Shown piece by piece: positions 1 through 7,382 of a stretch of 10,302 nucleotides of DNA. The notes under the pieces were generated by a model. It was not told the DNA's origin and did no database searches. It was given only the letters and a program-made list of their open reading frames with translations. The stretch's first letter is position 1. The number at the start of each line of letters is the position of its first letter. The translations under genes and the position numbers were made by a program. The stretch is from Clostridiales bacterium (lineage in GTDB: Bacteria; Bacillota; Clostridia; Christensenellales; CAG-917), in NCBI GenBank assembly GCA_012800805.1, contig JAAZIO010000080.1:1-10302 (forward strand), in the 5' to 3' direction.

Positions 1-59
1 CATAAATAAATTAATAATTTAACAAAATTTTAAATTTTTGTTTATTAGTTTTCATTTTA

Positions 60-198
60 TTAAATGCAATTACTTTCTTTCGCTATTGTTTTATAGGTTC
101 TTCTAAAAAATTACGCTTTTGCTTTTTTTCTTAAATGTAATTACTTTCTTTTGCTTTTGTTAAAGGTTCTTCTGAAAATTACACTTTTGCTTTAAATC
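60..198. repeat. Imperfect tandem duplication, about 70 bp unit, two copies
   Basis: Bases 60-130 (71 bp) and 131-198 (68 bp) align almost end to end. Both begin TTAAATG(C/T)AATTACTTTCTTT, both carry a T(A/T)AGGTTCTTCT-type core, and both end in TTAC(G/A)CTTTTGCTTT. The differences are a handful of substitutions and small deletions. A third, decayed half-unit seems to follow from about 223. No reading frame of note runs through it on either strand. It lies beyond the terminator of the neighbouring gene, so it is noncoding and of unknown role. Confidence 0.75.
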
Positions 199-373
199 TT
201 AAAGGTTTTTCGTTTTTTAGACTTAAAGGTTACTCTAAAATTGCTTTATTTTCGCATTTAGTCTTAAAGGTTTTTCTATTATATTTATTTTAGCCTTTAA
301 GGTCAATCGAATTTTACTTAAAGGTTGCTTTAGATATTGCTATATTGCTATCTCTACTTTTAACTTAAGGGTT
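91..373 (+). repeat. Cluster of degenerate TTAAAGGTT motifs
   Basis: The motif TTAAAGGTT occurs exactly at 160-168, 199-207, 223-231, 264-272 and 318-326. Close variants are at 91-99 (TTATAGGTT), 296-304 (TTTAAGGTC) and 365-373 (TTAAGGGTT). All have the same orientation, spaced irregularly at 22 to 69 bases and separated by T-rich filler. Irregular spacing and lack of conserved spacers argue against CRISPR. The same motif recurs at 2539-2547 and, in weaker form, at 9253-9261 and 9318-9326 in other gaps. Function unknown. Confidence 0.65.
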
Positions 374-388
374 AAGCTATAAAATAAA

Positions 389-420
389 AAAAAATAAGCG
401 GCTTGAGCCGCTTATTTTTT
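389..420 (-). terminator. Rho-independent terminator of the coiled-coil/uL15 gene
   Basis: A near-perfect 14-bp stem (389-402 with 407-420) with core GCGGC/GCCGC and a 4-base loop lies directly after the TAA at 428-430. Read on the minus strand the stem ends in a T-run that continues into T-rich sequence. The A-run on the other side means it could also stop plus-strand transcription, but no plus-strand gene reaches it. It marks the end of the minus-strand gene series. Confidence 0.9.
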
Positions 421-427
421 ATTTAAA

Positions 428-2407
428 TTATTTTTCAGCTTTATCAGCCTCTTCTTTGTTTTTGTAAATCATCTGAGGCACTGCGTATACGAGCTGAACA
501 ACTTTTCCGCCGGCATTCTTAATCGCCTTTATTGACTGCAGGTCAAATTCGTTAGCCGTTACGTTGAGTTTTACCTTAAGCTTGGCGTCGCCTCTTATTG
601 CAAGGTTATTGATTTCGGAATCAATAAGGCCTTTTTTCTTTAAGGTATGTATATCGACAGTTCCGCCGTAGGGATATTCCTTTTCAATAAAGCTGAGTTT
701 AAGAACTACCTGCTTTACCTCTTTGGGCTTGGGAACCTCGCGGAGAGTCATCGTGAAAGACTTCTTCTCTCTTTCCTTTGCCTCAACCTCTTTGAGTTTC
801 CTTTCCGCTTCTTCTTTCTGGCGTAAAAGCTCTTCGTATGTCAGTTTTTCTTCGTTATATTTCTTTTTGAAGTTCTCTTCTCTCTTGCGTCTTTCCTCTT
901 CTTCTTTCAGACGCTCGGCCTCAATAGCTTTAAGCCTTTCCTCATCAAGCTTCTTGTGCTGGTCAAGAGCGTTTGAAACATGCTGTTTCTTAGTGATTTC
1001 GGCCGCAAGACGCTCGGCTTCAATTCTTGCCTGCTCTTCTCTGCGCTGCTTTTCAAGGGCCTCGATTCTCGCCATTTCTTCTTCTTTCTTCTTCTTTTCA
1101 GCGGCGAGGCGTGCCTTTTCTTCCTGCATCGCTTTCTTTCTGGCGGCTTCTTCGGCTTTCTTTTTTTCAAGCAGTTTAGCCTTAATTAATTTTTCGGCTT
1201 CTTTCTTTTCTTTTTCTTCCGCCCTTCTCTTAGCTTCAAGTTCCGCTCTGCGTTGAGCTTCGGCGGCAAGGCGCGCTTTTTCGGCGGCTTTGCGGCGGTT
1301 TTCTTCTTCTTTAAGTCTTTGTCTTTCGGCCTCTTCCTCCGCCTTCTTGCGGGCAAGTTCAGCCTCTCTGACAGCCGCAAGCTCTTTGGCTCTGCGCTCT
1401 TCTTCTATTCTAGCTTTCTCAAGCTCTTCTATTCTAAGTCTTTCTTTTTCTTCGGCTTCTCTGAGGTGCTGCTCGATAAGCTGTCTCTTTCTTGCTTCAG
1501 CGGCTTCACGGGCAAGCCTTTCTTTCTCTTCCTCTTCCTTCATGCGCCTTTGTCTTTCTTCTTCCTCGCGCTGAATGTTAAGAGCGATTTGTCTTTGTCT
1601 TTCCTCGTAAGCTTCTCTTTCAAGTCTTTCTTTCTCTTCAAGCTCAAGCTGTCTCTTTCTGTCTTCCTCTTCTTGGATTTTGAGCATTTGAGCTATTTGA
1701 GCCTGAATTTTTGCCTGAGCTTCCGCGCGCTGAGCGGCTTCCATCTCACGCTTTCTTTTTTCTTCTTCGGACTGAAGGCGGAACTGCTCTATCGCCTGTT
1801 CAAGCAATTTTTTACGCTCTTCGGCGCGGCGTCTTGCCTCTTCTTCCTCTTTGGCCCTTTGTCTTGCGCGTTCCTCGTCCTCTTTTCTGACTATCTCAAG
1901 CTGCTCGTTTTGACGATTCAGTCTCATTTCCGTGAAGCGCTTATATTCTTCTTCTCTCTTGCGGCGAGCTTCTTCCTCTTCCTTTTGGATTTCAATAAGG
2001 CGCTGATTTATCTGCTCTTGGAGCTCCTGGCGCTTTTTCTCAAGCTCGATTTGTTCTCTTTCGGCTTTTAAACGAGCTTCCATCTCCTGCTGAAGCAGTT
2101 TTCTGTTCAACTCCTCTCTTTCCTGAGCAAGTTGTTGCAATATGGCAGCCTTTTGTTGAGCAAGCTCTTCAAGCCTTTGTTGATGGCGTATGCGAGCTTC
2201 CTCGTTTAATTTTTCCATCAAAGCCTGGCGCTCTTCCTGCTCGCGAAGTCTTTCGGCTTCAAGCCTTGCCTGCTTTTCCCATTCGGCGCGAGCTTTGGCA
2301 AGCTGCTTCTCCTTTTCTCTGGCAAGTCTTTCCTGCTCTCTTTCTTGTAGCCTGCTCCTTACGCTAGAGCTGGGAGATGTGCTGCCAGTAAAGTTCCTAT
2401 TCTGCAT
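428..2407 (-). CDS. Long charged-helix protein with C-terminal ribosomal protein uL15-like domain
   Basis: 659 residues. Residues 1-15 are Ser/Thr/Asn-rich. Residues about 16-560 are almost entirely Glu, Lys, Arg, Ala, Gln and Leu, with runs of EEE/KKK and only one Trp. This predicts a very long coiled coil or a single charged alpha helix. From about 565 the composition changes. Residues about 584-639 contain VDIHTLKKKGLI, an I(R)GDAKLKVKLNVTANEF segment and IKAIKNAGGKV. This matches the last third of bacterial uL15 (VTPELLLETGVI, ILGNGKLEKKLTVKANKF, AKEAVEAAGG in Bacillus). The RNA-binding Gly/Arg-rich N-terminal part of true uL15 (about 146 residues) is missing, so it is not the housekeeping protein. 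No signal peptide or membrane segment is visible, so it is probably cytoplasmic. The ATG at 2407 is preceded by AGGAGG. It has its own leader and terminator, so it is probably a separate transcription unit. Cellular role unknown. Confidence 0.85.
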   Translation of the reverse strand: MQNRNFTGSTSPSSSVRSRLQEREQERLAREKEKQLAKARAEWEKQARLEAERLREQEERQALMEKLNEEARIRHQQRLEELAQQKAAILQQLAQEREELNRKLLQQEMEARLKAEREQIELEKKRQELQEQINQRLIEIQKEEEEARRKREEEYKRFTEMRLNRQNEQLEIVRKEDEERARQRAKEEEEARRRAEERKKLLEQAIEQFRLQSEEEKRKREMEAAQRAEAQAKIQAQIAQMLKIQEEEDRKRQLELEEKERLEREAYEERQRQIALNIQREEEERQRRMKEEEEKERLAREAAEARKRQLIEQHLREAEEKERLRIEELEKARIEEERRAKELAAVREAELARKKAEEEAERQRLKEEENRRKAAEKARLAAEAQRRAELEAKRRAEEKEKKEAEKLIKAKLLEKKKAEEAARKKAMQEEKARLAAEKKKKEEEMARIEALEKQRREEQARIEAERLAAEITKKQHVSNALDQHKKLDEERLKAIEAERLKEEEERRKREENFKKKYNEEKLTYEELLRQKEEAERKLKEVEAKEREKKSFTMTLREVPKPKEVKQVVLKLSFIEKEYPYGGTVDIHTLKKKGLIDSEINNLAIRGDAKLKVKLNVTANEFDLQSIKAIKNAGGKVVQLVYAVPQMIYKNKEEADKAEK

Positions 2408-2411
2408 AATT

Positions 2412-2417
2412 CCTCCT
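2412..2417 (-). promoter_or_regulatory. AGGAGG ribosome binding site
   Basis: On the minus strand AGGAGG sits 4 bases before the ATG at 2407-2405. It is a full-consensus site and fixes the start of the coiled-coil/uL15 protein. Confidence 0.85.
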
Positions 2418-2422
2418 AAAAA

Positions 2423-2483
2423 GCCGCAAAGCGACTATCCCCTAATTTTGTCTTATGACAGTGCGGCGCGCATAAAATGCCGC
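2423..2483 (-). promoter_or_regulatory. Leader with competing GC-rich inverted repeats
   Basis: In minus-strand order the leader has GCGGC (2483-2479), GCCGCA (2467-2462) and TGCGGC (2428-2423). The middle element can pair with either neighbour: an 11-base loop upstream or a loop of about 33 bases downstream. The downstream element is followed by TTTTT and then the AGGAGG site. These are the only GC-rich blocks in this AT-rich gap. The arrangement could be a two-state RNA leader controlling the uL15-like gene, or chance. No known riboswitch is recognised. Confidence 0.3.
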
Positions 2484-2591
2484 GTCAAAAATATAACAGT
2501 CTAAATTTGGTGTTTTAGGTCAAATAAAGACAATTCGATTAAAGGTTCGCTATATCTAGCGTTTATTTTAACATACGGCATACAAAATTAC

Positions 2592-2614
2592 AAGAGGAAA
2601 TATTAAATCCTCTT
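2592..2614 (-). terminator. Probable terminator hairpin after the GT2 gene
   Basis: A 7-bp stem AAGAGGA/TCCTCTT (2608-2614 with 2592-2598) with a 9-base AT loop begins one base after the TAA at 2616. On the minus strand it is followed by GTAATTTTGTA, a broken T-run. It may be a weak or leaky intrinsic terminator separating the GT2 gene from the uL15-like gene. Confidence 0.5.
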
Positions 2615-2615
2615 A

Positions 2616-3578
2616 TTAATTTAAATGATTTTTCTCTTGTTTTTCAAAGTTGATTCTTCTCTCTTCAATAACCAGCGGGCGCTTTGTAACCTTATTCTTT
2701 ATGGATAAAACATACTCGCCGATAACGCCGACAGCCGCAAGATTAATGCCGGAAAACAGCATAACCGCCTCAATTACATAGATAAACCTTAGCGACTCCA
2801 TGAATCCGAAAGCGTCAAGAACTCCGCAAGCGATAAAGCCGGCTAGAGCAAGGAAAAATGAGAATATTCCGAAAAAGGTTATAAATCTGATTGGGGTTTT
2901 GGTATAGCTTGTAAAGCTGAGCATAGCGGCATCATAGAGCCTTGAGAAGTTGTTGCTTGACTTCCCCGCCCTTCTCTTTTGCTGCTCGTAAGGAATTTCG
3001 ATTTTTTTAAATCCAAGCTCGGCGACTATACCTCTTATAAACGGCACGGGCTCGTCAAGATTCCTTAAGACATCAACAAAACTTTTATCATAAAGGCCAA
3101 AACCCGTAAAATGCTCGATTTGGTCCACATCGGACATTTTTTTAATCAGCTTATAGTATATTGAGCGCGCAAGCCTTACTATCTTGTTTTCTTTGCTGGT
3201 TTTTTTAACGGCGCAAACTATCTTATAGCCCTGCTCCCAATAATTTACCAAAACAGGTATCATCTCGACAGGGTCTTGGAAGTCTGCGCAAAGAGGTATG
3301 GTGCAGTCGCCCGTCGTCTGGCATATCCCGTAATACGGAGAATTGAATTGTCCGAAGTTTCTGACATTGAATATCGCTTTGATGTTTTTATTGTCCTTGC
3401 AAAGCTGCTCTATTTTTTCCCTTGTTTTGTCCTGCGAACAGTTATCGATAAAAACTATCTCATAATCATAGTTTGCAAGTTTTGTTTGAAACTGGTTTAT
3501 AACCGCTTCCGCGATGGGAACGACGTTTTCTTCCTCAAAATAAGTGGGAATCATTACGCTTATTTTTTTTCTTTCCAT
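2616..3578 (-). CDS. GT2 glycosyltransferase, DPM1/GtrB/ArnC-like, membrane-anchored
   Basis: 320 residues, typical for this group. The N-terminal GT-A domain (about 5-225) shows the nucleotide-binding start VMIPTYFEEEN (8-18), FIDNCSQD (43-50), the metal/substrate acidic motif CADFQDP (97-103), an HFTGFGLYDK stretch (156-165) and KRRAGKSS (201-208). All are hallmarks of polyprenyl-phosphate glycosyltransferases. Two hydrophobic helices follow (about 231-256 and 264-292), then a basic cytoplasmic tail. The likely reaction is transfer of a sugar from a nucleotide donor to undecaprenyl phosphate at the inner membrane face. The GtrA-family protein encoded upstream in the window is the classic partner of such enzymes. 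The start ATG at 3578 has AGGAG at 3584-3588. It stands alone between AT-rich gaps, so it may be a separate transcript. The sugar cannot be read from sequence. Confidence 0.92.
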   Translation of the reverse strand: MERKKISVMIPTYFEEENVVPIAEAVINQFQTKLANYDYEIVFIDNCSQDKTREKIEQLCKDNKNIKAIFNVRNFGQFNSPYYGICQTTGDCTIPLCADFQDPVEMIPVLVNYWEQGYKIVCAVKKTSKENKIVRLARSIYYKLIKKMSDVDQIEHFTGFGLYDKSFVDVLRNLDEPVPFIRGIVAELGFKKIEIPYEQQKRRAGKSSNNFSRLYDAAMLSFTSYTKTPIRFITFFGIFSFFLALAGFIACGVLDAFGFMESLRFIYVIEAVMLFSGINLAAVGVIGEYVLSIKNKVTKRPLVIEERRINFEKQEKNHLN

Positions 3579-3875
3579 AAAAGCTCCTGATTTTGTCCGG
3601 GGTTATATTATCCGTGCTTATATTATAAAAATTTTTATATAGGCTAACATATCATTTGTTTATAAGCTATAGCAAACCTATACTTTGTCTGCTTTTACTT
3701 TTTATATTATTTATTAACCTCTTATATGCGAAAAAAATTATGCCGTCTATTTCCACAACTATTATGACGCCTTAAAGAGGTCATTAATCGTGTAATTGGA
3801 ATAGCTAACAAAGAATGACGGGCTATTTACTTTAAGTTTAATACTTAAATAAATAAAATCAATATCAAATGCTAT
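3579..3875. other. AT-rich intergenic gap of 297 bases
   Basis: No open frame of note on either strand. It contains a 16-bp AT palindrome (3624-3639), a possible -10 box for the GT2 gene, and a 7-bp AT-only inverted repeat TTTAAGT/ACTTAAA (3831-3837 and 3843-3849) after the SDR gene that is too weak to call a terminator. A variant of the gap motif, TTAAAGAGGTCA, starts at 3772. Confidence 0.6.
3622..3627 (-). promoter_or_regulatory. Possible -10 box (TATAAT) upstream of the GT2 gene
   Basis: A perfect TATAAT on the minus strand, 44 bases before the GT2 start codon. No good -35 hexamer lies at 16-18 bases, and the region is so AT-rich that chance matches are expected. Confidence 0.3.
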
Positions 3876-4784
3876 CTATTGATTTTTTTCCTTTAGCCAC
3901 TCCACTGTCTTTTTTATGCCTTCTTTAAAGGGCGTTTTTGGAACAAAACCCGTGTCGGCAGTTAAATCGGAAATATCCGCAACAAGATACATAGGTTGAT
4001 GAGGGTAATACTCCCTTGCGCCAAAGTTTATGTTGGAGTTCCCGCCAACGATTTCTTTTATATCCAAAACATAATCTTTAAGCTTTCTGCCCTCGCCGCC
4101 GCCCAAACAATAAACGGCGCCGTTTTTGCCCTTTTCCATGATAGAGTAAAGGGCAAGCGCCGCATCGTCGCAAAACATATAATCCCATATCTGCTCGCAG
4201 GGCGTAAGGTCTACATCTTCGCCTTTTAAAAAGTTTTTAATAAGATACATTATGAGCGTGGTGTCGGCGTCGTATATTCCGTAGATGCTTAGTATCCTTG
4301 CCCAGCAATGCCGTATGCCAAGCTGACGGCACAGGTTGTATGACATTTTTCCCGCGGCGTATTTTGCTATGCCGTATACGCTTTGGGGGTTGACGGGAGA
4401 GCTTGCCGAAATAGGCTTATCGGTAATTCCGTATTCAGCCTGTGAGCCTGCGCCGATAAAAACTTCGCAGCCAAGTTTTTTTGCAAGCCTTACCGCGTCT
4501 AGTGTGTATTTTATGTTCTCAAGCTGAATGTCAACGTCGTCTCTTCCGCTAAGTGTGGTTTTATCCCATCCCAGGTGCAAAAAAGCGTCGAAAGCGCCGC
4601 AAAGACTAAGGTCATTTAGACCGCTAAGCTCACATTCCACGATATTTACTCTTTCATCTAAATTATCAAGCCTTTTTGAGCCGGGGCGAACGATTGCGGT
4701 TACTTTATCACCCTTATTTAAAGCAAGCCTTGAAAGCGCGGAACCAATCATTCCCGTCGCGCCGGTGATGACGATGTTTCTCAT
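3876..4784 (-). CDS. NAD(P)-dependent extended SDR, nucleotide-sugar epimerase/reductase
   Basis: 302 residues. The Rossmann signature VITGATGMIG (5-14) binds NAD(P). A serine in GAGSQAEYG (111-119) and YGIAK (137-141) supply the Ser/Tyr/Lys catalytic set of extended SDRs. The later DYMFCDDAA (201-209) and PFKEGIKKTVEW (285-296) segments are typical of nucleotide-sugar members. It starts 2 bases after the stop of the sugar kinase, so it is the last gene of the four-gene run. No strong ribosome binding site is seen (GGAGAG about 13 bases upstream), so translational coupling is likely. Given the RfbH remnant upstream it could act on a CDP-4-keto-3,6-dideoxyhexose, like abequose or paratose synthases, or reduce the side-chain ketone, like YerF. 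That choice is inference. Family membership is secure, substrate is not. Confidence 0.9.
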   Translation of the reverse strand: MRNIVITGATGMIGSALSRLALNKGDKVTAIVRPGSKRLDNLDERVNIVECELSGLNDLSLCGAFDAFLHLGWDKTTLSGRDDVDIQLENIKYTLDAVRLAKKLGCEVFIGAGSQAEYGITDKPISASSPVNPQSVYGIAKYAAGKMSYNLCRQLGIRHCWARILSIYGIYDADTTLIMYLIKNFLKGEDVDLTPCEQIWDYMFCDDAALALYSIMEKGKNGAVYCLGGGEGRKLKDYVLDIKEIVGGNSNINFGAREYYPHQPMYLVADISDLTADTGFVPKTPFKEGIKKTVEWLKEKNQ

Positions 4785-4786
4785 AG

Positions 4787-5809
4787 CTATCTTTTTACTC
4801 TCCCCGAGCCGTCTCCCGCCATAAGCGCATTTACTTCCTTTATGCTTACCAGGTTGAAATCGCCTTCTATCGAGTGCTTAAGGCAGCTTGCCGCCGTAGC
4901 AAACTCAACCGCTTCTTTCATATCGCGGCCGTTTAATAAAGAATAAATGAGGCCCGCGCCGAAACTGTCCCCGCCGCCGACCCTGTCTACTATGTGGATT
5001 TTATACGACTTTGAAATTTCATAGTTGACGCCGTCGCTGATAAGCGCCGCCCAGTTGTTGTCGGACGCGCTAATAGATGAGCGAAGCGTTATTGCCGTCA
5101 TCTTAAAGCCGTATTTTTTGCATAGCTTTGAAGCTACTTGGGCATAGGCGTTAGTATCTATAACACCGCTTTGTATGTCCGAGTTATCGGCGTGAATGTC
5201 GAAGACATCTGCGGCATCCTCCTCGTTTGCAATGCAGATATCTATATATTTTGAAAGTTCGGTCATTACTTCACGGGCTTTTTCTTTACTACAAAGGTTT
5301 TTGCGGTAATTGATGTCGCAAGATACGGTAAGCCCCATTTCCTTTGCTTTCCTAACCGCCTTTAAACAGATACCGGCCGTTAAATCCGACAAAGCGGGAG
5401 TAATCCCCGTAAAATGAAACCATTTCGCGCCGTTAAATATCTCATCCCAGTTATAGTCGCTATCCTCAGAGAGCGAAAAAGCCGAAGACTTTCTGTCATA
5501 TACTACAAGTGACGGCCTTTGGCTTGCGCCTTTTTCAAGAAAGTATATGCCAAGCCTCCCGCCACCACGCTTAATAAACCTTGTATCTACGCCAAATTTT
5601 CTTACGGCATTCAAAGCCGCGTCGCCGATAAGATTTTCGGGAAGCTTTGTGACAAAGGCGGTATCAACGCCAAAGTTTGAAAGCGATACCGCAACGTTTG
5701 CTTCCGCTCCTCCGTATGTCGCTTCGAACCTGTCCGCCTGAGTGAATCTGTAGTATCCCTCAGGGGAAAGGCGGAGCATTATTTCTCCAAATGTAACAAC
5801 TTTTGCCAT
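4787..5809 (-). CDS. PfkB-family sugar kinase, 2-keto-3-deoxygluconate kinase-like
   Basis: 340 residues from the ATG at 5809. The N-terminal VVTFGEIMLRLSP (4-16), followed by TYGGAEANVAVSLSNFG (31-47), is the substrate-binding start of KdgK-like ribokinase-family enzymes. The ATP/catalytic motif DRVGGGDSFGAG (275-286) carries the catalytic Asp281. The family transfers phosphate from ATP to a sugar or sugar acid. 2-keto-3-deoxygluconate is the closest guess by N-terminal resemblance, not proven. A longer frame opens at a GTG (5830), but the ATG at 5809 has an AGAGGG site and begins with the conserved fold, so I prefer it. The start lies 31 bases inside the aldolase gene, showing tight coupling. 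A kinase of this type is not part of the known CDP-dideoxysugar pathways, so its place here is odd and may reflect a sugar-acid precursor. Confidence 0.9.
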   Translation of the reverse strand: MAKVVTFGEIMLRLSPEGYYRFTQADRFEATYGGAEANVAVSLSNFGVDTAFVTKLPENLIGDAALNAVRKFGVDTRFIKRGGGRLGIYFLEKGASQRPSLVVYDRKSSAFSLSEDSDYNWDEIFNGAKWFHFTGITPALSDLTAGICLKAVRKAKEMGLTVSCDINYRKNLCSKEKAREVMTELSKYIDICIANEEDAADVFDIHADNSDIQSGVIDTNAYAQVASKLCKKYGFKMTAITLRSSISASDNNWAALISDGVNYEISKSYKIHIVDRVGGGDSFGAGLIYSLLNGRDMKEAVEFATAASCLKHSIEGDFNLVSIKEVNALMAGDGSGRVKR

Positions 5810-7380
5810 TGTCCCTCTTTGTTGTAACACGACGGCGTTACAAATGTAATATTTATATTGCTAGACAGTTTCATTAAATCTTGCTTAATAAGCTCGTTTC
5901 GGTTAGGCGACTCCGTGGAAAAGTCGTATGAAAGCTTATCCTCAAAATAGTCGTCGCAGTTTTTATAGCCGTCCATACCCGCAAGGTAGACATTCTTTAC
6001 TCCTATCTTTATCAAAAACCTAATAGCCATAAGGCCCGAGTTATCGATAATTTCAGGAATTTCCGATGAGTATGTGGCAAAGTTAAGTTTATAGTCAAAC
6101 TGGTCGGTTTCTTTTATGTTTGATGTTATTATCTTTTTATAACCGCAGTCCTGAAGCTGGGCGTATCTTCTCATATTTGAACTGAAAACATAGTCTACGG
6201 GGAACATGTCGGTAGAAAAGTTTACTGCAATCACTTTAAGATTCTTTTCTTTTATAATATCGTTTATTTCCCCTTTAAATTTTCTTATCGTGGCCCCGGG
6301 GGCAAGCAGTAATACATCTCTTCCGTCAAGCTCTTTTGAGAGTTTTTCAACGGCTTCCTTATCGTCAATAAAGTTTTCCTGGTAAAGCTTATAGTAATGC
6401 TCGGCCCTCTCTTTCGAAAATTCCCTCTTATCCTCCTGCGACATCCCCTTTAAAAGCTCATAGAACGATTTTTCGGTAAGCGTGTTTTTCTCGCCAAAGA
6501 AGATAGCGTAGTTTGGATGACATCCCGCGGTAGCGGATAAATATAAAGGAAGAGAATACCCCCAAAACTTTGTCTTGTAAATTTCATGGAGATATTCATC
6601 CATTATCTCAAGCATTGGCTCTATTCTGTAGTTTGTTCCGTAGTTTTCGTTCATGTATTCGGCAAACAGTTCAAGGTTAAGGTTTCCCGCTCCCCGTCCC
6701 ATGCCGAAAACGCAAGCGTCAATGCATATGTCACGCTTTAAATTCATCTCTACCATGGTCTGAGCGTTTCCGAAAGCCTGCTGAAGATTGTTGTGCGCAT
6801 GGTAGCCCAAAGCTATGGACGGGTCAAGGTTGTTGTCCGCAAGCGACACCAGCCTCATAAACTGCTTTTTCTTAATCAGACCGAATGTATCAACGATGGA
6901 TACCGCAAAAGGCTTTAAGCTGTTGAATTTTTCAAGTGCTTCTATAAATTCCTTATCCGTATAGCAGTCGGTTCCCACAAGCTGGACAAAAAGAGTGTAT
7001 CCAAGCTCCTTTATTGCCTTGCAGTATTCGTAAGCTTCGTCTATCTTATGCTTTTTGAAAATAATCCTGAGGCCGTCGACGGAAGTTCCGTCATAGGGAA
7101 TGATACGCTCAATAGGCACCATGTCGCCCATGTCAATCATGCCGACATACAAAAGTCCTTTTTGCTTTGGCGCTATCACTTCCCTTATGGACTGAATGTC
7201 GGGGAAGACCGCCCTATCTTTTGAGTAAGTGTCGCCTTTAATAAAACCGACTTCAAACATTTCTATTCCGGTAAGGGCGATTTTCTTGCCGAAATTTTTT
7301 ATGGTGTTCTCGCCAAAGAGCCAGTCGTTGACATATCCTCCGTCTCTAAGTGTGCAGTCAAGCAGATAAACTTTTCCCAT
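5779..7380 (-). CDS. DRE-TIM (HMGL-like) aldolase with C-terminal DUF115/sialyltransferase-like domain
   Basis: 533 residues, against roughly 300-350 for a plain aldolase of this kind. The N-terminal half is a DRE-TIM metallolyase barrel: DCTLRDGGY (8-16) gives the catalytic Arg-Asp and metal Asp, HAHNN (194-198) gives the metal-binding His pair, and GMGRGAGN (226-233) is the 4-hydroxy-2-oxovalerate aldolase-type glycine loop. Such enzymes make or cleave alpha-keto acids through a pyruvate or acetyl enolate. Residues about 350-525 form a second domain with LLLAPGATI (357-365), a VIAVNF strand and VYLAGMDGY (464-472). This resembles the opening fold of DUF115/MAF and CST-I-like sialyltransferases. 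That resemblance is my reading of the pattern and is only moderately sure. The ATG at 7380 follows the ThDP enzyme stop by 2 bases and has GAGGA at 7387-7391. The substrate is unknown, and the context indicates glycan precursor synthesis rather than aromatic catabolism. Confidence 0.88.
   Translation of the reverse strand: MGKVYLLDCTLRDGGYVNDWLFGENTIKNFGKKIALTGIEMFEVGFIKGDTYSKDRAVFPDIQSIREVIAPKQKGLLYVGMIDMGDMVPIERIIPYDGTSVDGLRIIFKKHKIDEAYEYCKAIKELGYTLFVQLVGTDCYTDKEFIEALEKFNSLKPFAVSIVDTFGLIKKKQFMRLVSLADNNLDPSIALGYHAHNNLQQAFGNAQTMVEMNLKRDICIDACVFGMGRGAGNLNLELFAEYMNENYGTNYRIEPMLEIMDEYLHEIYKTKFWGYSLPLYLSATAGCHPNYAIFFGEKNTLTEKSFYELLKGMSQEDKREFSKERAEHYYKLYQENFIDDKEAVEKLSKELDGRDVLLLAPGATIRKFKGEINDIIKEKNLKVIAVNFSTDMFPVDYVFSSNMRRYAQLQDCGYKKIITSNIKETDQFDYKLNFATYSSEIPEIIDNSGLMAIRFLIKIGVKNVYLAGMDGYKNCDDYFEDKLSYDFSTESPNRNELIKQDLMKLSSNINITFVTPSCYNKEGQWQKLLHLEK
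5813..5818 (-). promoter_or_regulatory. Ribosome binding site (AGAGGG) deciding the kinase start
   Basis: AGAGGG on the minus strand, 3 bases before the ATG at 5809 and lying within the end of the aldolase gene. It favours this ATG over the GTG at 5830. Confidence 0.6.
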
Positions 7381-7382
7381 TT